Below, piece by piece: positions 37,868 to 46,106 of a stretch of DNA of 64,000 nucleotides. The notes beneath the pieces are model-generated. The model did not search any database, was not told where the DNA came from, and worked only from the letters and a program-made list of their open reading frames with translations. Position numbers and translations under genes: made by a program. This DNA comes from Arthrobacter pityocampae (lineage in GTDB: Bacteria > Actinomycetota > Actinomycetes > Actinomycetales > Micrococcaceae), in assembly GCF_002927275.1 (NCBI RefSeq), contig NZ_PRKW01000006.1, positions 124,001 to 188,000 on the forward strand. Reading direction: 5' to 3'. Each line of letters starts with the position of its first letter. Position 1 is the stretch's first letter.

Positions 37868-37931
37868 GCCGCCGCGGCGGGTGCCCAGACCCGTGGCGGC
37901 GTTCCCCCGGACCGGGGCCGATCCCCCGGCT
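37868..37931 (+). repeat. Dispersed intergenic repeat, copy C
   Basis: Begins GCCGCCGCGGCGGGTGCCC, then GACCCGTGGCGGCGTTCCC and a CCGGACCGGGGCCGATCCCC segment. Nearly identical to copy D over about 55 bp. It lies between purL and the sortase stop. Confidence 0.9.
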
Positions 37932-37959
37932 CTGCAGCAGTGCGGGGCGGCGGGAAGCC

Positions 37960-38694
37960 TCAGGCGGTCTTCGGCATCGCCGTGACGACGACGTTCTTGC
38001 CCCACGGGTCCTCGGTGTAGCAGCTGATGAGGACCACGCGGTTCGGAACGATGTTCCAGATGTCGCTGTCCTTCAGCGTGTCCTTGTCGTGGGTGGTCAC
38101 CGAGTCGACGACGTAGGTGAGGTCGCCCGTCTCAACGGTGAGCGTGAACTCCGCGCCGACCAGGGATTCTTCGCTCAGGGCGTTGAACGGGGCGTCCCTG
38201 CCGTCCCAGCTGTGGCCTGCGATGTAGGTGGTGTTGTTCGACCCGGCGCCCGGGATCCCGTAGGACGTCAGCCAGTAGGCGTCGATGGTGAGCGGCGGGA
38301 CGAGGGTCTGCGTGGCGAGGTCGGCCTCGCTCGGCGTGAGCGGTAGGACCGCCATGTCGATCTTGGCTGCGGGGAAGGACAACGCAGTCGGTTTGGCTGC
38401 GGCGGGACCGGGCGCCGGAGTGGATGCCTTGGGCGCGGGGACAGTCTCCGCTGCGGAGGGCGCAGACGACGGCGCGAGGGTCGCCGCGGCCGACACAGTG
38501 CTCGACGACGACGGGGTGTCCGACGAGGCGCCGATCGACGGCGGCAGAACCCCGACGGCGAGGGCAAGCCCCGCAGCGGCGACGAGGGGCAGCGCCACCC
38601 AGCGCTTCGCGAGCGGGCGGCGCGGCTCGGAGCGCGTCTGCGCGGGGGCCCCCGGCTGGTCCGAGGCGTCGTCGGGCGTCCGGGGCTGTTCCAT
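37960..38694 (-). CDS. Class F-like sortase
   Basis: 244 residues. One N-terminal transmembrane/signal segment (about 31-52), a Ser/Ala/Pro-rich linker (55-105), then the sortase barrel. Catalytic His is H161 in T-Y-I-A-G-H-S-W and Cys is C225 in V-V-L-I-S-C-Y-T. The Arg expected 8-10 residues after the Cys is replaced: the end reads W-G-K-N-V-V-V-T-A, with K233 at about that place. Sortases join exported proteins to the wall or each other. The next gene upstream is a likely substrate. The ATG at 38694 is used because it gives a compact signal segment. Confidence 0.85.
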   Translation of the reverse strand: MEQPRTPDDASDQPGAPAQTRSEPRRPLAKRWVALPLVAAAGLALAVGVLPPSIGASSDTPSSSSTVSAAATLAPSSAPSAAETVPAPKASTPAPGPAAAKPTALSFPAAKIDMAVLPLTPSEADLATQTLVPPLTIDAYWLTSYGIPGAGSNNTTYIAGHSWDGRDAPFNALSEESLVGAEFTLTVETGDLTYVVDSVTTHDKDTLKDSDIWNIVPNRVVLISCYTEDPWGKNVVVTAMPKTA

Positions 38695-38789
38695 GGCTGC
38701 GCTGTCCTGAGCTCGAGATGAAGGGGGCACCGCTCCGGCCCGGAGTGGCGGTCTCTCGACCACGGCTCCGGGCCGGAGCGGCCAGGGTG

Positions 38790-39734
38790 CTAGTGCTGTG
38801 CGCGCTCGAGACGACGCATGCGCGCGGCGGTGACCGCGGAAACCGCGACTCCGGCGGCCAGCAACGCGGCGATGAGGGCCACAGCTGCGCTGTTGTCCTC
38901 GGTCGCAACGGCCGTCTGGACGTTCAGGCCCTTGTTCGTGCCGGTCGGTGCCGCGACGGCACCCGGTGCGACCGGCGCGACGACGACGGGGGCGACGGGG
39001 GCGGGGCCCACCGGCGTGACGCCCTGTCCGGCCGGTACGACAGGGGCCGGCGCGACGGGTGCCGGGTCGACGCCGATGGCGCTGGCATCACATGCGGCGA
39101 GGAACGCCTTGAACAGGGCGAGGAGCTCGCCCGCGAGGGCTTCGTTCCCGCTGAGCTGAGCGAGAAGAGCGTCAGCCTGCGCGCCCTTGGCTTCCAGATC
39201 GGCTACCGCTGTGACCAGGTCGGCATTGGATGAGACCGCCTCAGCAGCTGCTCCTGCGTCGACAGCTGCCTGAACTGCAGTCGTCTCCTCAGTCGACGCC
39301 GCCTTAAGCGCCGCGCGCGCATCGATGACGCGCTGATCGTTCTCGGGGTTGCCATCCCCATCCGTGTTCTCACCCGTAGCAAGAACCACGGCGGCGTCAA
39401 CCGCGATCTGAGCGTTCTCGACCGCGACCTGAGCGACCTCAGCGAGCTCGTTTGTGCGATCGGCTTCAGCAACCAACGCTTCCACGTTCAACGACGCCGA
39501 GATTGCGTCATAGTTCGCTGCAGCTGCTACGACGGCCGCCGTCGCTGCCTCGAATTGGTTCACGAAGCCGACGTCGACACCGGCGAGGCCGAGAGCCGCA
39601 TTGAACTGCGTGGACGCCTGCAGGCACGCGGCGTCACCGGGTGCGGCCGATGCCATCGGAGCACCGAGGAAAAGGCCTCCGGCGAGAAGGGTGGCCGTCG
39701 AACCGGCAGCAACCCACTTTTTCGTATTGATCAT
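38790..39734 (-). CDS. Exported helical protein with non-LPXTG wall-sorting signal
   Basis: 314 residues. Signal peptide 1-31 (ends A-S-A-A-P-G). Residues 45-210 are Ala-rich alpha-helical/coiled-coil sequence, bracketed by two Cys (D-A-A-C-L near 37 and L-A-A-C-D near 213). A Pro/Val/Ala linker (220-260) follows. The C terminus has the tripartite sorting layout: a polar motif T-N-K-G-L-N-V-Q-T-A, a hydrophobic helix (about 281-303) and a basic tail R-M-R-R-L-E-R. No LPXTG is present. Base composition in 39,200-39,560 is visibly lower in GC than the neighbours. Adjacent and codirectional with the sortase, it is the obvious partner. Confidence 0.75.
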   Translation of the reverse strand: MINTKKWVAAGSTATLLAGGLFLGAPMASAAPGDAACLQASTQFNAALGLAGVDVGFVNQFEAATAAVVAAAANYDAISASLNVEALVAEADRTNELAEVAQVAVENAQIAVDAAVVLATGENTDGDGNPENDQRVIDARAALKAASTEETTAVQAAVDAGAAAEAVSSNADLVTAVADLEAKGAQADALLAQLSGNEALAGELLALFKAFLAACDASAIGVDPAPVAPAPVVPAGQGVTPVGPAPVAPVVVAPVAPGAVAAPTGTNKGLNVQTAVATEDNSAAVALIAALLAAGVAVSAVTAARMRRLERAQH

Positions 39735-40226
39735 GTCTGTGCTTCTCCTGAACACGTAGTTTCCCCCGGGCCATCCCCGACGGCGCAGCTTGCGGCCCCA
39801 CACGCAAGCAGCGCCCTCGATGAGGGCGCCGCGAACAAGATCGCTATGATCCGCTGATCGTCATGACGCCGGAGCCACAACTTGCTGTGACTCCGCTGAA
39901 CGGTCGCTGTAAGCACCAACTTAGAGGTGTTGTGTGACGTAGGCAATAAAAATTGTGAGTCGTCAGCATCACGCTTTGGCATCGAGGTTGAGTGAGTCCC
40001 CGCGGCGGGTGCCGAGACCCGTGGCGGCGTTCCCCCGGAATGGGGCTGATCCCCCGGCGTTGCTTCCCGGTTGCGCAGCCCGCCGTTCGGTCCGGGTCGA
40101 CGCGAGCCGGGCCGGCCGACGCGAGCCGGACCGATAGGCCCAGCTACCGCGGCCGGTTCGCCGTCGTCGGATCCGGTACAGCCGGACCTGCAGCCGAGAA
40201 CGGCACGACGACGGCGAGCCCCCTGC
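39735..40226. other. Long intergenic region
   Basis: 492 bp without a supported gene. On the right of the surface-protein start it holds that gene's leader, with a small GCGCCCTCATCGAGGGCGC hairpin (39809-39827) and an AT-rich stretch (39,900-39,960) likely to contain its promoter. Repeat copy D follows, then GC-rich sequence with repeated CGACGCGAGCCGG (about 40,098 and 40,119). I checked the leader for ydaO- and SAM-type cores and saw none. Confidence 0.6.
39999..40058 (+). repeat. Dispersed intergenic repeat, copy D
   Basis: Starts CCGCGGCGGGTGCCGAGACC, followed by CGTGGCGGCGTTCCCCCGGA and a GGGGCTGATCCCCCGG end. Same orientation as copies A, C and E. Confidence 0.9.
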
Positions 40227-41630
40227 TCAGCCGAAGTGCGACTTCGCGATCAGCCCGTGCACCCCGACGGTCCGGTCGACGACCTGCGACACCGCGAAGT
40301 CCGCCGCCGCCGAGAGGTAGGCGTACGCCACGGCCCGGTCCATGCCGCGATCGTGCTGCAGGAAGTCGAGGGCGTTGATGATGGCACGGCGCATGGCGAC
40401 GTTCAGGTCGCCGGAGACGCCTCCGCCAGCCAGCGCGTCCGGATCGGACAGGCCGATGGGGATCCAGGCGTCCTTCGTCTCCCCGAAGGGGTAGGAGTAC
40501 GCGACCGAGGGAGCGTCGCCGGAGCCGGGCTTGCAGACGGTCAGCCGGAAGGTCCCACGCAGCGATCCCTCCATCGCCGTGAGCGCCACTTCGCCGTCGC
40601 CCATGCCCATGTGCGGATCACCGACGTAGAAGAGAGCGCCCGGCGCCTTCACCGGAAGGTAGAAGGTGGACCCGGCGCCGAGGTGACGGATGTCGATGTT
40701 GCCTCCCCCGAGCGTCGGCGGCACGGAGTTCGCCTCGGGTGCCGTGAGGCCGTCGGCGTCCGCGAAGGCGACACCCATCATGCCCATGAAGGGCCGCAGC
40801 GGGAACCGCACGGTCGTGTCGCCGCTGGTCATCACGCCCTTGCCCTTCTCGATCCGCGTGAAGACGGAGACGTTGCCGTAGTCGGACGGGATGCCCGAGG
40901 CGCGATTGTCCGTGGCCACCGGTGGCATGACCTCGTCGAGCGTGATTCCGGCCGGCGGCGTGGGGCCGGGCTGCACCGCGAGGCCGCCCTTCCCGTGCCG
41001 GCTGGACACCACCCCGTAGGGGACCCGCGGAACGGCCTCGAGCGTCTCGATCTTCAGCACGTCGCCGGGCTCGGCACCCTCGACCGCGATGGGGCCCGTG
41101 ACGATGTGCGGGCCGTCGACATCGAACCGCCGTTCGGTCCTGCGGTACCCGGCGGCGATGTCGACGGCGTCGTCGAGGATCGACGACCGCCCGACACCGA
41201 GCGCACCGAAATACTCGAGCGGGTCACGGCCCTGATCCTCGAGGATCCCCTCGTGCGAGAGGGCGTCGATGGTGACCGTCCGACCTGAGCGGATCGTCAT
41301 GACCGGCTCCGCGTCCACGGTGGGCACATAACCCCAGAGGACCTCGTCGGGCGTGGAGGAGAGGTAGTGGTCGCCGCGGATCCGGCCGCGTCCCGGCTGC
41401 AGGACGTCGATGGGCCCCTTCCCTGTGGATCCGTTGCCGGGCACGCCGGGGGCCTTGCCCGGCGCGCCTGGCTCACGCCCTGGTGCGGGGCCGACGGCCG
41501 TCGCGGACGGCGCTCCCGCCACCGATGCGGCGGAAAGCGCGCCGAGGGCCGCGACGACGCCCATGAAGTTCCGCCTGCCCAATCCGTCCGTCAACACGTC
41601 GGCAGCTTCCTGCCCTACTACGTCAGCCAT
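40227..41630 (-). CDS. Tat-exported acetamidase/formamidase family protein
   Basis: 467 residues. The N-terminal L-G-R-R-N-F-M-G-V-V-A followed by a hydrophobic run (residues 18-45) is a twin-arginine signal. The mature part shows the FmdA/AmdA fold: H-Y-L-S-S-T-P-D-E-V-L-W-G-Y near 88, D-V-L-K-I-E-T near 175, G-V-V-S-S-R-H-G-K-G, and G-D-P-H-M-G-M-G-D-G-E-V near 330. Family enzymes hydrolyse short amides to ammonia and are normally cytosolic, so export is unusual. GAGAGGACCC upstream supports the ATG at 41630. It lies between repeat copies D and E. Confidence 0.88.
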   Translation of the reverse strand: MADVVGQEAADVLTDGLGRRNFMGVVAALGALSAASVAGAPSATAVGPAPGREPGAPGKAPGVPGNGSTGKGPIDVLQPGRGRIRGDHYLSSTPDEVLWGYVPTVDAEPVMTIRSGRTVTIDALSHEGILEDQGRDPLEYFGALGVGRSSILDDAVDIAAGYRRTERRFDVDGPHIVTGPIAVEGAEPGDVLKIETLEAVPRVPYGVVSSRHGKGGLAVQPGPTPPAGITLDEVMPPVATDNRASGIPSDYGNVSVFTRIEKGKGVMTSGDTTVRFPLRPFMGMMGVAFADADGLTAPEANSVPPTLGGGNIDIRHLGAGSTFYLPVKAPGALFYVGDPHMGMGDGEVALTAMEGSLRGTFRLTVCKPGSGDAPSVAYSYPFGETKDAWIPIGLSDPDALAGGGVSGDLNVAMRRAIINALDFLQHDRGMDRAVAYAYLSAAADFAVSQVVDRTVGVHGLIAKSHFG

Positions 41631-41746
41631 GCTGGGTCCTCTCCGGGTCGTGGAGTTCCTCAAGCTAGCGCCGGGGCGTTACGGGCCCGTTTCGGATCGG
41701 CTACGGCGGGAAGTCGGCTGCGGCAGGTGCGGAAGCCAGCGCGGGG

Positions 41747-41819
41747 CGGGCCGCCGCGGCGGGCGCCCCAACCCGTGGGGGCGTTCCCACGGAACGGGGC
41801 CGCCGCGGCGGGTGCCCAA
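41747..41819 (+). repeat. Dispersed intergenic repeat, copy E plus a partial copy
   Basis: GGGCCGCCGCGGCGGGCGCC, ACCCGTGGGGGCGTTCCC and ACGGAACGGGG segments match copies B to D. From 41797 the first 20 bases of the element start again and break off at GCCCAAG, giving a partial tandem copy. Confidence 0.85.
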
Positions 41820-41820
41820 G

Positions 41821-41860
41821 CACGCCCACGCACGCCCACGCACGCCCAGGCACGCCCAGC
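41821..41860. repeat. Four 10-bp tandem units
   Basis: CACGCCCACG twice, then CACGCCCAGG and CACGCCCAGC, directly after the partial copy of the dispersed element and four bases before the DUF1990 stop. Confidence 0.95.
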
Positions 41861-41864
41861 GACG

Positions 41865-42428
41865 CTACACGCCCGCGAGCTCCCGCGCCGCCTTCACGTA
41901 CCGCGCCAGGACGTACCGCTGGGTCAGCCGGGTCACCGGCGCTGCAAGCCGGTAGACCAGGCTCGCCGGCACGCTGTAGGCGGAGCAGAGGAAGACCACC
42001 CGGTTGTCGGCCGTCAGCTCGGCGTAGAACCCCTCCTCGCCCCGCACCGGGTGGCCGGGCAGCGTGCCGTAGCCGAACCCGCCGCGCTGGCCCGGGACTG
42101 CCCGCCCCGCGCCGTCGAGCTGCGGCGCCCGCGACCAGAGGACCCTGCACGGCGCCTTGATCCGGGCCGGACCGATGCCGAACCCCGAGACCACGCGGAC
42201 GCCGGGATCGGCACGCCCGGCGTCGGACTCCATGGTGAGCCCGGCGCGGCGGTGCAGCTCCCACGCGAGGATGCCCTCCGTCAGGGCGATGAACGCGGCC
42301 GACGGATCCTCCGCGGGGATCTCGTGGGACTCCACCATCACGGTGTAGCCCGCTGGCCACCCACCCTCGAGGGGCTCCGGGAAGGGCCTGTCCGTCGCGC
42401 CGCGCTCCTCGTACGTGAACTGCTCCAT
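41865..42428 (-). CDS. DUF1990 family protein
   Basis: 187 residues. Family blocks include F-T-Y-E-E-R-G-A-T near the start, G-I-L-A-W-E-L-H-R-R-A-G near residue 55, V-V-S-G-F-G-I-G-P near 82, and G-F-G-Y-G-T-L-P-G-H-P-V-R-G-E-E-G-F near 118. The function is unknown; the fold is thought to be a small beta barrel. GAGGAGG upstream fixes the start. It is divergent from the DUF1206 gene. Confidence 0.9.
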   Translation of the reverse strand: MEQFTYEERGATDRPFPEPLEGGWPAGYTVMVESHEIPAEDPSAAFIALTEGILAWELHRRAGLTMESDAGRADPGVRVVSGFGIGPARIKAPCRVLWSRAPQLDGAGRAVPGQRGGFGYGTLPGHPVRGEEGFYAELTADNRVVFLCSAYSVPASLVYRLAAPVTRLTQRYVLARYVKAARELAGV

Positions 42429-42603
42429 GCGTGCCTCCTCGATACCCGTCAGGACCCCGTGGGACAGGGCCCGGTCCCAACCTTACGGACCCGACCCCGC
42501 CCTACCGGCGCAGACGGACGAGCAGTGGCAGGATGGGGGTCAGACCGGCCCGGACGCGCCCATGACGTCCGCCCCGCCGATCGACGAGGAAAGCAGGAAC
42601 ACC

Positions 42604-43446
42604 ATGGCACGAGGCTCCGGCACGCCGGGCAGGGACGCGGCGGACAAGGCATCCGATGCCGCGGAGGACGCGTCGAACTCCAAGGGACTGGAGGTCGCGG
42701 CCCGCGCCGGCTACGTTGCCGCCGGCGTCCTGCACATCCTGATCGGCCTCATCGCCCTCGGCCTGGCGCGCGGCGGCTCCGGTGAGGCCGACCAGAGCGG
42801 CGCGATGGGGCAACTGGTCGGCAGCCCCGGCGGCACCCTCCTCCTGTGGTTCTGCTTCATCGGCTGCATCGGCCTCGCCCTGTTCCAGCTCAGCGAGGTC
42901 TTCTTCGGCGCGAAGGGACTCAGCGACAAGGACAAGCTCAAGGCCCGCGCCAAGAGCGGCGGACAGGCCGCCGTGTACGCCGCGATCGGCGTGACGTTCG
43001 GGCGGTACGCGCTCGGCGGCTCGAGCGACAGCAGCAGCAGCGCGAGTTCGATGAGCGCCTCCCTCATGTCCAACCCGGCCGGGACCGCCCTCCTCCTCGC
43101 CGTGGGCGTCGGCATCCTCGTGGTCGGCGGGTACTTCGTCTACAGCGGGGCCACCCGGCACTTCCTCAAGAACCTCACCGGCCTCCCGTCGGGGCGGGCG
43201 GGCACCGCCGTCGTCGTACTCGGGATCGTGGGGTACATCGCGAAGGGCTTCGCCCTCGGCGTCCTCGGCGTCCTCATCGTCGTCGCTACGGTCACCAACA
43301 ACCCCGAGCAGTCCACCGGGCTCGACGGCGCCCTGAAGTCAGTGCGCGACCAGCCCTTCGGCGTCTGGCTCCTCGGCGCCGTGGCGCTCGGGCTCATGGC
43401 GTACGGCGTCTTCATGGCGGTGCGGTCGAAGTACCAGCGCATGTAG
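42604..43446 (+). CDS. DUF1206 family membrane protein
   Basis: 280 residues. Six hydrophobic helices in three pairs (about 34-56, 74-98, 118-138, 156-178, 195-222, 245-272), each pair starting with the family motif A-R-x-G-Y-V-A-A-G-V-L-H or a relative (G-Q-A-A-V-Y-A-A-I-G-V, G-I-V-G-Y-I-A-K-G). Function unknown. A longer start at 42562 is possible, but AGGA nine bases before 42604 and the family start favour the shorter form. Confidence 0.92.
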   Translation: MARGSGTPGRDAADKASDAAEDASNSKGLEVAARAGYVAAGVLHILIGLIALGLARGGSGEADQSGAMGQLVGSPGGTLLLWFCFIGCIGLALFQLSEVFFGAKGLSDKDKLKARAKSGGQAAVYAAIGVTFGRYALGGSSDSSSSASSMSASLMSNPAGTALLLAVGVGILVVGGYFVYSGATRHFLKNLTGLPSGRAGTAVVVLGIVGYIAKGFALGVLGVLIVVATVTNNPEQSTGLDGALKSVRDQPFGVWLLGAVALGLMAYGVFMAVRSKYQRM

Positions 43447-43449
43447 GCG

Positions 43450-43866
43450 TCAGAGGCCGAGCGCCGGCGCCTCCATCGCGGGGCAGGTGTCCATGACGAC
43501 GTCGAGCCCCGCCTCCGCGGCCCGGCGGGCGGCATCCTCGTCGATCACGCCGAGCTGCAGCCAGACGGCCTTCGCGCCGACGGCGATCGCCTGGTCCACG
43601 ACGGCGCCCACCCGGGACGAGTTCACGAAGCAGTCGACGACGTCGATCGCGCCGGGGACGTCCGCGAGCCGCGTGTAGCCCTGCTGTCCGTGGACGTCGT
43701 CGCCCTTCAGGCTCACCGGGACGATCTCCATCCCGAGGCGGTCCTTCAGGAACAGCGACACCCCGACGGCGGCGCGGCGCGGGTTGTTCGACAGGCCCAC
43801 GACCGCCCACCGGCCGTGCTCGGTCAGGAGCCGCCTGATGACCTGCGGATCGTTCTGGTGTGCCAT
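43450..43866 (-). CDS. CoA-binding domain protein (paralogue 1)
   Basis: 138 residues, a single Rossmann-type CoA-binding domain as in the N-terminal part of succinyl-CoA synthetase alpha. Motifs are W-A-V-V-G-L-S-N-N-P-R-R near 20, V-D-V-V-D-C-F-V-N near 77, and G-A-K-A-V-W-L-Q-L-G-V with D-V-V-M-D-T-C-P near the end. It is divergent from the first SAM-riboswitch operon. A paralogue (52209-52718) follows metY, sharing G-A-K-x-x-W-L-Q-L-G and G-L-D-V-V-M-D. The exact role is unknown; a link to sulfur metabolism is inferred from context. Confidence 0.9.
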   Translation of the reverse strand: MAHQNDPQVIRRLLTEHGRWAVVGLSNNPRRAAVGVSLFLKDRLGMEIVPVSLKGDDVHGQQGYTRLADVPGAIDVVDCFVNSSRVGAVVDQAIAVGAKAVWLQLGVIDEDAARRAAEAGLDVVMDTCPAMEAPALGL

Positions 43867-43954
43867 GGCGCCTCCCGGTGTGTCCTGCCATTGTTACAGC
43901 GTTTGTTACACGCCCTATTTTGCTCCCGCGGGACCCCGGGCGTTTCATAGGAGT

Positions 43955-44116
43955 GACCATCCCGAGCGGCTGAGAGACCTGGATCAGTGAAGCCGCAGCA
44001 ACCCTGGTCGTCCGCATCCCCCTGATGCCGGACGATATCGAGGTCCGAGCCACGGGAACCACCGGACACGGTGGGGAAGGCTCGGTCCGTAGGGTGCTAC
44101 CGCCAGGACCGATGGA
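43955..44116 (+). promoter_or_regulatory. SAM riboswitch 1 (S-box/SAM-I clan)
   Basis: CCATCCCGAGCGGCTGAGAG begins the P1/P2 region, followed by TGAAGCCGCAGCAACC and, after a long P3 arm, GGTGCTACCGCCAGG and the closing GATGG that pairs with CCATC. These are the conserved SAM-binding core elements. The element ends seven bases before the ABC ATPase ATG, so control is probably by masking translation. Upstream, a promoter-like TATTTT (43916-43921) follows two TTGTTACA copies (43891, 43903). Confidence 0.9.
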
Positions 44117-44122
44117 GACACC

Positions 44123-44962
44123 ATGACCGCAGTTCTGGCACCCGGCAGCACCCAGTCCCACCGCAAACAGGCCCTCGGCGTCCGCTTCGCCGGGCTCGGG
44201 CGCAGTTTCGGCCCGTCCACGAACCGCCGCACCGTCCTCCGGCACGTCACGGTGGACGTGGAACCCGGCGAGATCCTCGCCATCCTCGGCACGAGCGGCT
44301 GCGGGAAGTCCACCCTGCTGCGCGCCGCCGCCGGTCTCGACATCCCCGACACCGGGCAGGTCCTGATCGACGGCACCCCCGTGACGGGCATCGACGAGCG
44401 CTGCGCCGTCGCCTTCCAGGAACCACGGCTGCTGCCGTGGCACACCCTGCAGGCCAACGTGGCGATCGGGCTCCCGAAGTCCTCCAGCGCCAGCGCCGGC
44501 AAGGCGAAGGTCCTCGAGTTGCTGAAGCTCGTGGGGCTCGACACCTTCGCGAAGCACCGCCCCCGCGAGGTCTCCGGCGGCATGGCCCAGCGGACCTCGC
44601 TCGCCCGCGCCCTGGCCCGCAACCCCGGCGTCCTGCTCCTCGACGAGCCCTTCGGCGCCCTCGACGCGCTCACCCGCATCCGGATGCAGGACCTCCTCCT
44701 GGACATCCACCGCGCGCAGCCCACCACGGTGCTGCTGGTCACGCACGACGTCGACGAAGCCCTCCAGCTCGCCGACCGGATCCTCGTGCTCGGCCGTGGA
44801 GACGCCCGCGGCGACACCCACGGTGATGGTCGCCGTCCGGAAGGGTCCACCGTCGCCGAACTCCTCCCCGTGCCCGGCGACCGGCCGCGCGACCGCAACT
44901 CCGCGGACCTCGGGGCGCTCCGCAGCACCCTGCTGTCGATGCTGGGCGTCACCGGGCACTAG
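44123..44962 (+). CDS. ABC importer ATPase, SsuB/TauB-like
   Basis: 279 residues. Walker A is G-T-S-G-C-G-K-S-T at about 62-70, Q-loop F-Q-E-P-R-L-L-P-W (the L-L-P-W is typical of nitrate/sulfonate/taurine ATPases), signature V-S-G-G-M-A-Q-R near 152, Walker B L-L-L-D-E-P-F-G-A-L-D, H-loop T-H-D-V-D-E-A. It is first in an operon under SAM control with a binding protein and permease, so the cargo is likely a sulfur source or methionine-related compound. Confidence 0.92.
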   Translation: MTAVLAPGSTQSHRKQALGVRFAGLGRSFGPSTNRRTVLRHVTVDVEPGEILAILGTSGCGKSTLLRAAAGLDIPDTGQVLIDGTPVTGIDERCAVAFQEPRLLPWHTLQANVAIGLPKSSSASAGKAKVLELLKLVGLDTFAKHRPREVSGGMAQRTSLARALARNPGVLLLDEPFGALDALTRIRMQDLLLDIHRAQPTTVLLVTHDVDEALQLADRILVLGRGDARGDTHGDGRRPEGSTVAELLPVPGDRPRDRNSADLGALRSTLLSMLGVTGH

Positions 44963-45068
44963 GCCCGCCCACCCAGACCTCCCGCAGTGTCGCCGTCCTT
45001 GTGCTGCCTGCCTGCCGATGATCTTTCCTGCACCTCTCCCTGCACCTCCGCCCGACCGAAGGACCACC

Positions 45069-46106
45069 ATGAAGCGCCACGCCCTCCTGCCCACCCTCGC
45101 CCTCACCGCCGCCCTCTCGGTCGGCCTCAGCGGCTGCCTCGCCGGCGAGAACGCCTCCGACACGCAGGCCGCGGCCGACGGCGGAACCCAGGGTGGCGAG
45201 CTGAACATCGACTTCGCCACCTACAACCCGCTGAGCCTGATCATCAAGGAGCAGGGCTGGCTCGAGGAGGAACTCGCCGACCAGGACATCACCGTGAACT
45301 GGGTACAGTCCGCCGGGTCGAACAAGGCCAACGAGGCGCTGCGCGCCGGGGCGATCGACGTGGGCTCCACCGCCGGGTCCGCCGCGCTGCTCGCCCGCTC
45401 CAACGGCTCCCCGATCAAGGCGATCGACATCTACTCGCAGCCCGAGTGGGCGGCCCTCGTCACACTCCCCGACTCCGGCATCACGAGCGTCGAGGACCTC
45501 CGCGGCAAGTCGGTCGCCGCGACCCGCGGGACCGACCCGTACTTCTTCCTCCTGCAGGCGCTCGAGGCCGCCGGCGTGGACCAGTCCGAGGTCACCATCG
45601 AGAACCTGCAGCACGCCGACGGCCGCGCAGCACTCGCGAGCGGCGCCGTCGACGCGTGGTCCGGCCTGGATCCGATCATGGCCGCCGCCGAACAGGACGG
45701 CGCGGAGCTCTTCTTCCGCGACATCGACTTCAACTCCTACGGCTTCCTCAACGCCACCGAGGACTTCCTCACGGAGAAGCCGGACATCGCCCAGACCGTG
45801 GTGGACGCCTACGAGAAGGCCCGGGAATGGGCGACGGAGAACCCCGAGGAGACCGCCGCCATCCTCGCCGAGGTGGCCGCGATCGACCCGGAGGTCGCCG
45901 AGTCGGTCATCATCGACCGCACGAATCTCGACGTCGACCCCGCCCCGGGCGACGCCCAGCGCAGCGTCCTCGAGAAGATCGGCCCCGTATTCGTCGAGAC
46001 CGGCGACGTCCAGACCCAGGAGCAGATCGACGACGCCCTCGGCTCCCTGTTCGACGCCTCGCTCGTCGAGAACGCCGACCCGGCGTCCATCGGCTCCGGA
46101 TCATGA
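45069..46106 (+). CDS. Substrate-binding lipoprotein, aliphatic sulfonate (SsuA) type
   Basis: 345 residues. The signal peptide ends at lipobox L-S-G-C (Cys at about 23). The mature protein has the NMT1/SsuA fold with Y-N-P-L-S-L-I-I-K-E-Q-G-W-L, G-A-I-D-V-G-S-T-A-G-S-A-A-L near 105, and V-A-A-T-R-G-T-D-P-Y-F-F near 152. This group binds sulfonates, taurine or related organosulfur compounds. The exact ligand is unknown. It overlaps the permease gene by ATGA. Confidence 0.9.
   Translation: MKRHALLPTLALTAALSVGLSGCLAGENASDTQAAADGGTQGGELNIDFATYNPLSLIIKEQGWLEEELADQDITVNWVQSAGSNKANEALRAGAIDVGSTAGSAALLARSNGSPIKAIDIYSQPEWAALVTLPDSGITSVEDLRGKSVAATRGTDPYFFLLQALEAAGVDQSEVTIENLQHADGRAALASGAVDAWSGLDPIMAAAEQDGAELFFRDIDFNSYGFLNATEDFLTEKPDIAQTVVDAYEKAREWATENPEETAAILAEVAAIDPEVAESVIIDRTNLDVDPAPGDAQRSVLEKIGPVFVETGDVQTQEQIDDALGSLFDASLVENADPASIGSGS

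Noticed and set aside
39735-39960. Leader of the surface protein considered as a ydaO or other riboswitch
   Set aside because: None of the conserved ydaO or SAM core strings occurs; only a small hairpin and AT-rich promoter-like sequence are visible.
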